Part shown: positions 24,132-24,488 of the stretch, piece by piece
Layout of the letters: every line of letters starts with the position of its first letter
Numbering within the stretch: position 1 is the first letter of the stretch
Position numbers and translations under genes: made by a program
Notes under the pieces: generated by a model
Seen by the model: the letters and a program-made list of their open reading frames with translations, nothing else
Told to the model about the DNA's origin: nothing
The model's database searches: none
DNA from: Acidobacteriota bacterium
GTDB lineage: Bacteria > Acidobacteriota > Terriglobia > Terriglobales > Acidobacteriaceae
Direction of reading: 5' to 3'
Length of the DNA stretch: 24,488 nucleotides
Assembly: GCA_021778875.1 (NCBI GenBank)
Contig: JAJYBT010000001.1
Coordinates: 1-24,488 of the forward strand

Positions 24132-24488
24132 CACTTCCTTGGTTTGAATCGGACTACCCCCCGGATAGCCCGCTGACTTCGTCTGCAGCCGCTTCGTTGC
24201 TTCGCCCGGTTTGTCGACAAACCGGAAGTTACCCATTCCATGGCCCACTCCAGCCCTTGGCCCCTCAGTTCCTGCGTCCCTCCAACACTGTCAACCCCTA
24301 TCCAACCGCGCCCGTCCGCAACCCCCTCATTCCACGCGCCCAAAAGCTCCACATCCATTTGCGTAGAATTTCCCCGCCTGCGCGCACAATGGAAGGGTGA
24401 TGGAAATGGGAGGCAAAGCATCGGGACTCGTCGCAGTGTCGGAGATGCCCCCAGTCTAATCTGTCGGACATCCGCCCGGTCCGTACCC
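24132..24488. other. Geneless tail of the window
   Basis: No convincing reading frame in either direction; short open stretches lack ribosome sites and protein-like composition. The only clear structure is a perfect palindrome at 24206-24225. A short open frame at about 24400-24460 encodes fewer than 20 residues and is not called. Confidence 0.6.
24206..24225. repeat. Perfect 20-bp palindrome
   Basis: CCGGTTTG-TCGA-CAAACCGG is its own reverse complement over all 20 bases. It lies 74 bases after the stop of the exported-protein gene. It could be a terminator stem (8-bp stem, 4-base loop, no T-run) or a dimeric protein-binding site. Confidence 0.6.

Noticed and set aside
24197..24421. Short open frames in the tail on both strands
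   Set aside because: No ribosome sites, Pro/Arg/Ser-rich random composition and overlap with the palindrome; nothing supports a gene.

Overview
The window is 24.5 kb of GC-rich bacterial chromosome. The gene content points to Acidobacteriota, probably the Terriglobia/Acidobacteriaceae group. The reasons are the DmsE-type multihaem cytochrome with an MtrB/PioB barrel, a secreted beta-helix protein, a secreted DUF2911 protein, an FmdB zinc ribbon, MutS2, and a methylcitrate operon. This is recognition of protein families by eye; no database search was run and the taxon is an inference.

Region 1 (1-5483, + strand) is an electron-transfer locus. It holds the 3' part of a DmsE-family multihaem cytochrome (eight CxxCH motifs in the visible part), an MtrB/PioB-family outer-membrane barrel, two near-duplicate periplasmic monohaem cytochromes c, and an inner-membrane multihaem cytochrome with three predicted membrane segments and six haem motifs. 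Together they could carry electrons between the quinone pool, the periplasm and the cell surface. No outer-surface MtrC-like cytochrome is visible, so the layout resembles PioAB/MtoAB more than MtrCAB. Hairpins separate the genes and could set their relative expression.

Region 2 (5604-12172) holds an RNB-family exoribonuclease with a C-terminal S1-like domain, a seven-helix membrane protein of unknown function (- strand), a tRNA-Arg(CCG) with encoded CCA (- strand), a short unknown protein (- strand), a secreted right-handed beta-helix protein, and a six-repeat S1 protein (ribosomal protein S1 or a close paralogue).

Region 3 (12175-19222, - strand) is a tight co-directional run in the order prpB-prpC-prpD-glpK-glpD-UBP zinc finger. 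It covers the methylcitrate route for propionyl-CoA and glycerol uptake metabolism (glycerol to glycerol-3-phosphate to DHAP). The largest gap is about 65 bases, so it may be transcribed as one unit from a promoter in the prpB/DUF2911 divergent region.

Region 4 (19348-22868, + strand) has a secreted DUF2911 protein, an FmdB-type zinc ribbon protein with a TTG start, and MutS2 with a C-terminal Smr domain.

Region 5 (22869-24488) differs from the rest. It has a cluster of dispersed repeat copies of the GTCATCCTGAGCG type, then a lower-GC gene for a secreted protein or lipoprotein with an Asp-rich calcium-binding-like loop, then a geneless tail with a perfect 20-bp palindrome. It looks like the edge of an accessory segment.

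The best candidate for something under-described is the acidobacterial porin-cytochrome locus, in particular its CX3CH-bearing inner-membrane cytochrome and duplicated monohaem carriers.
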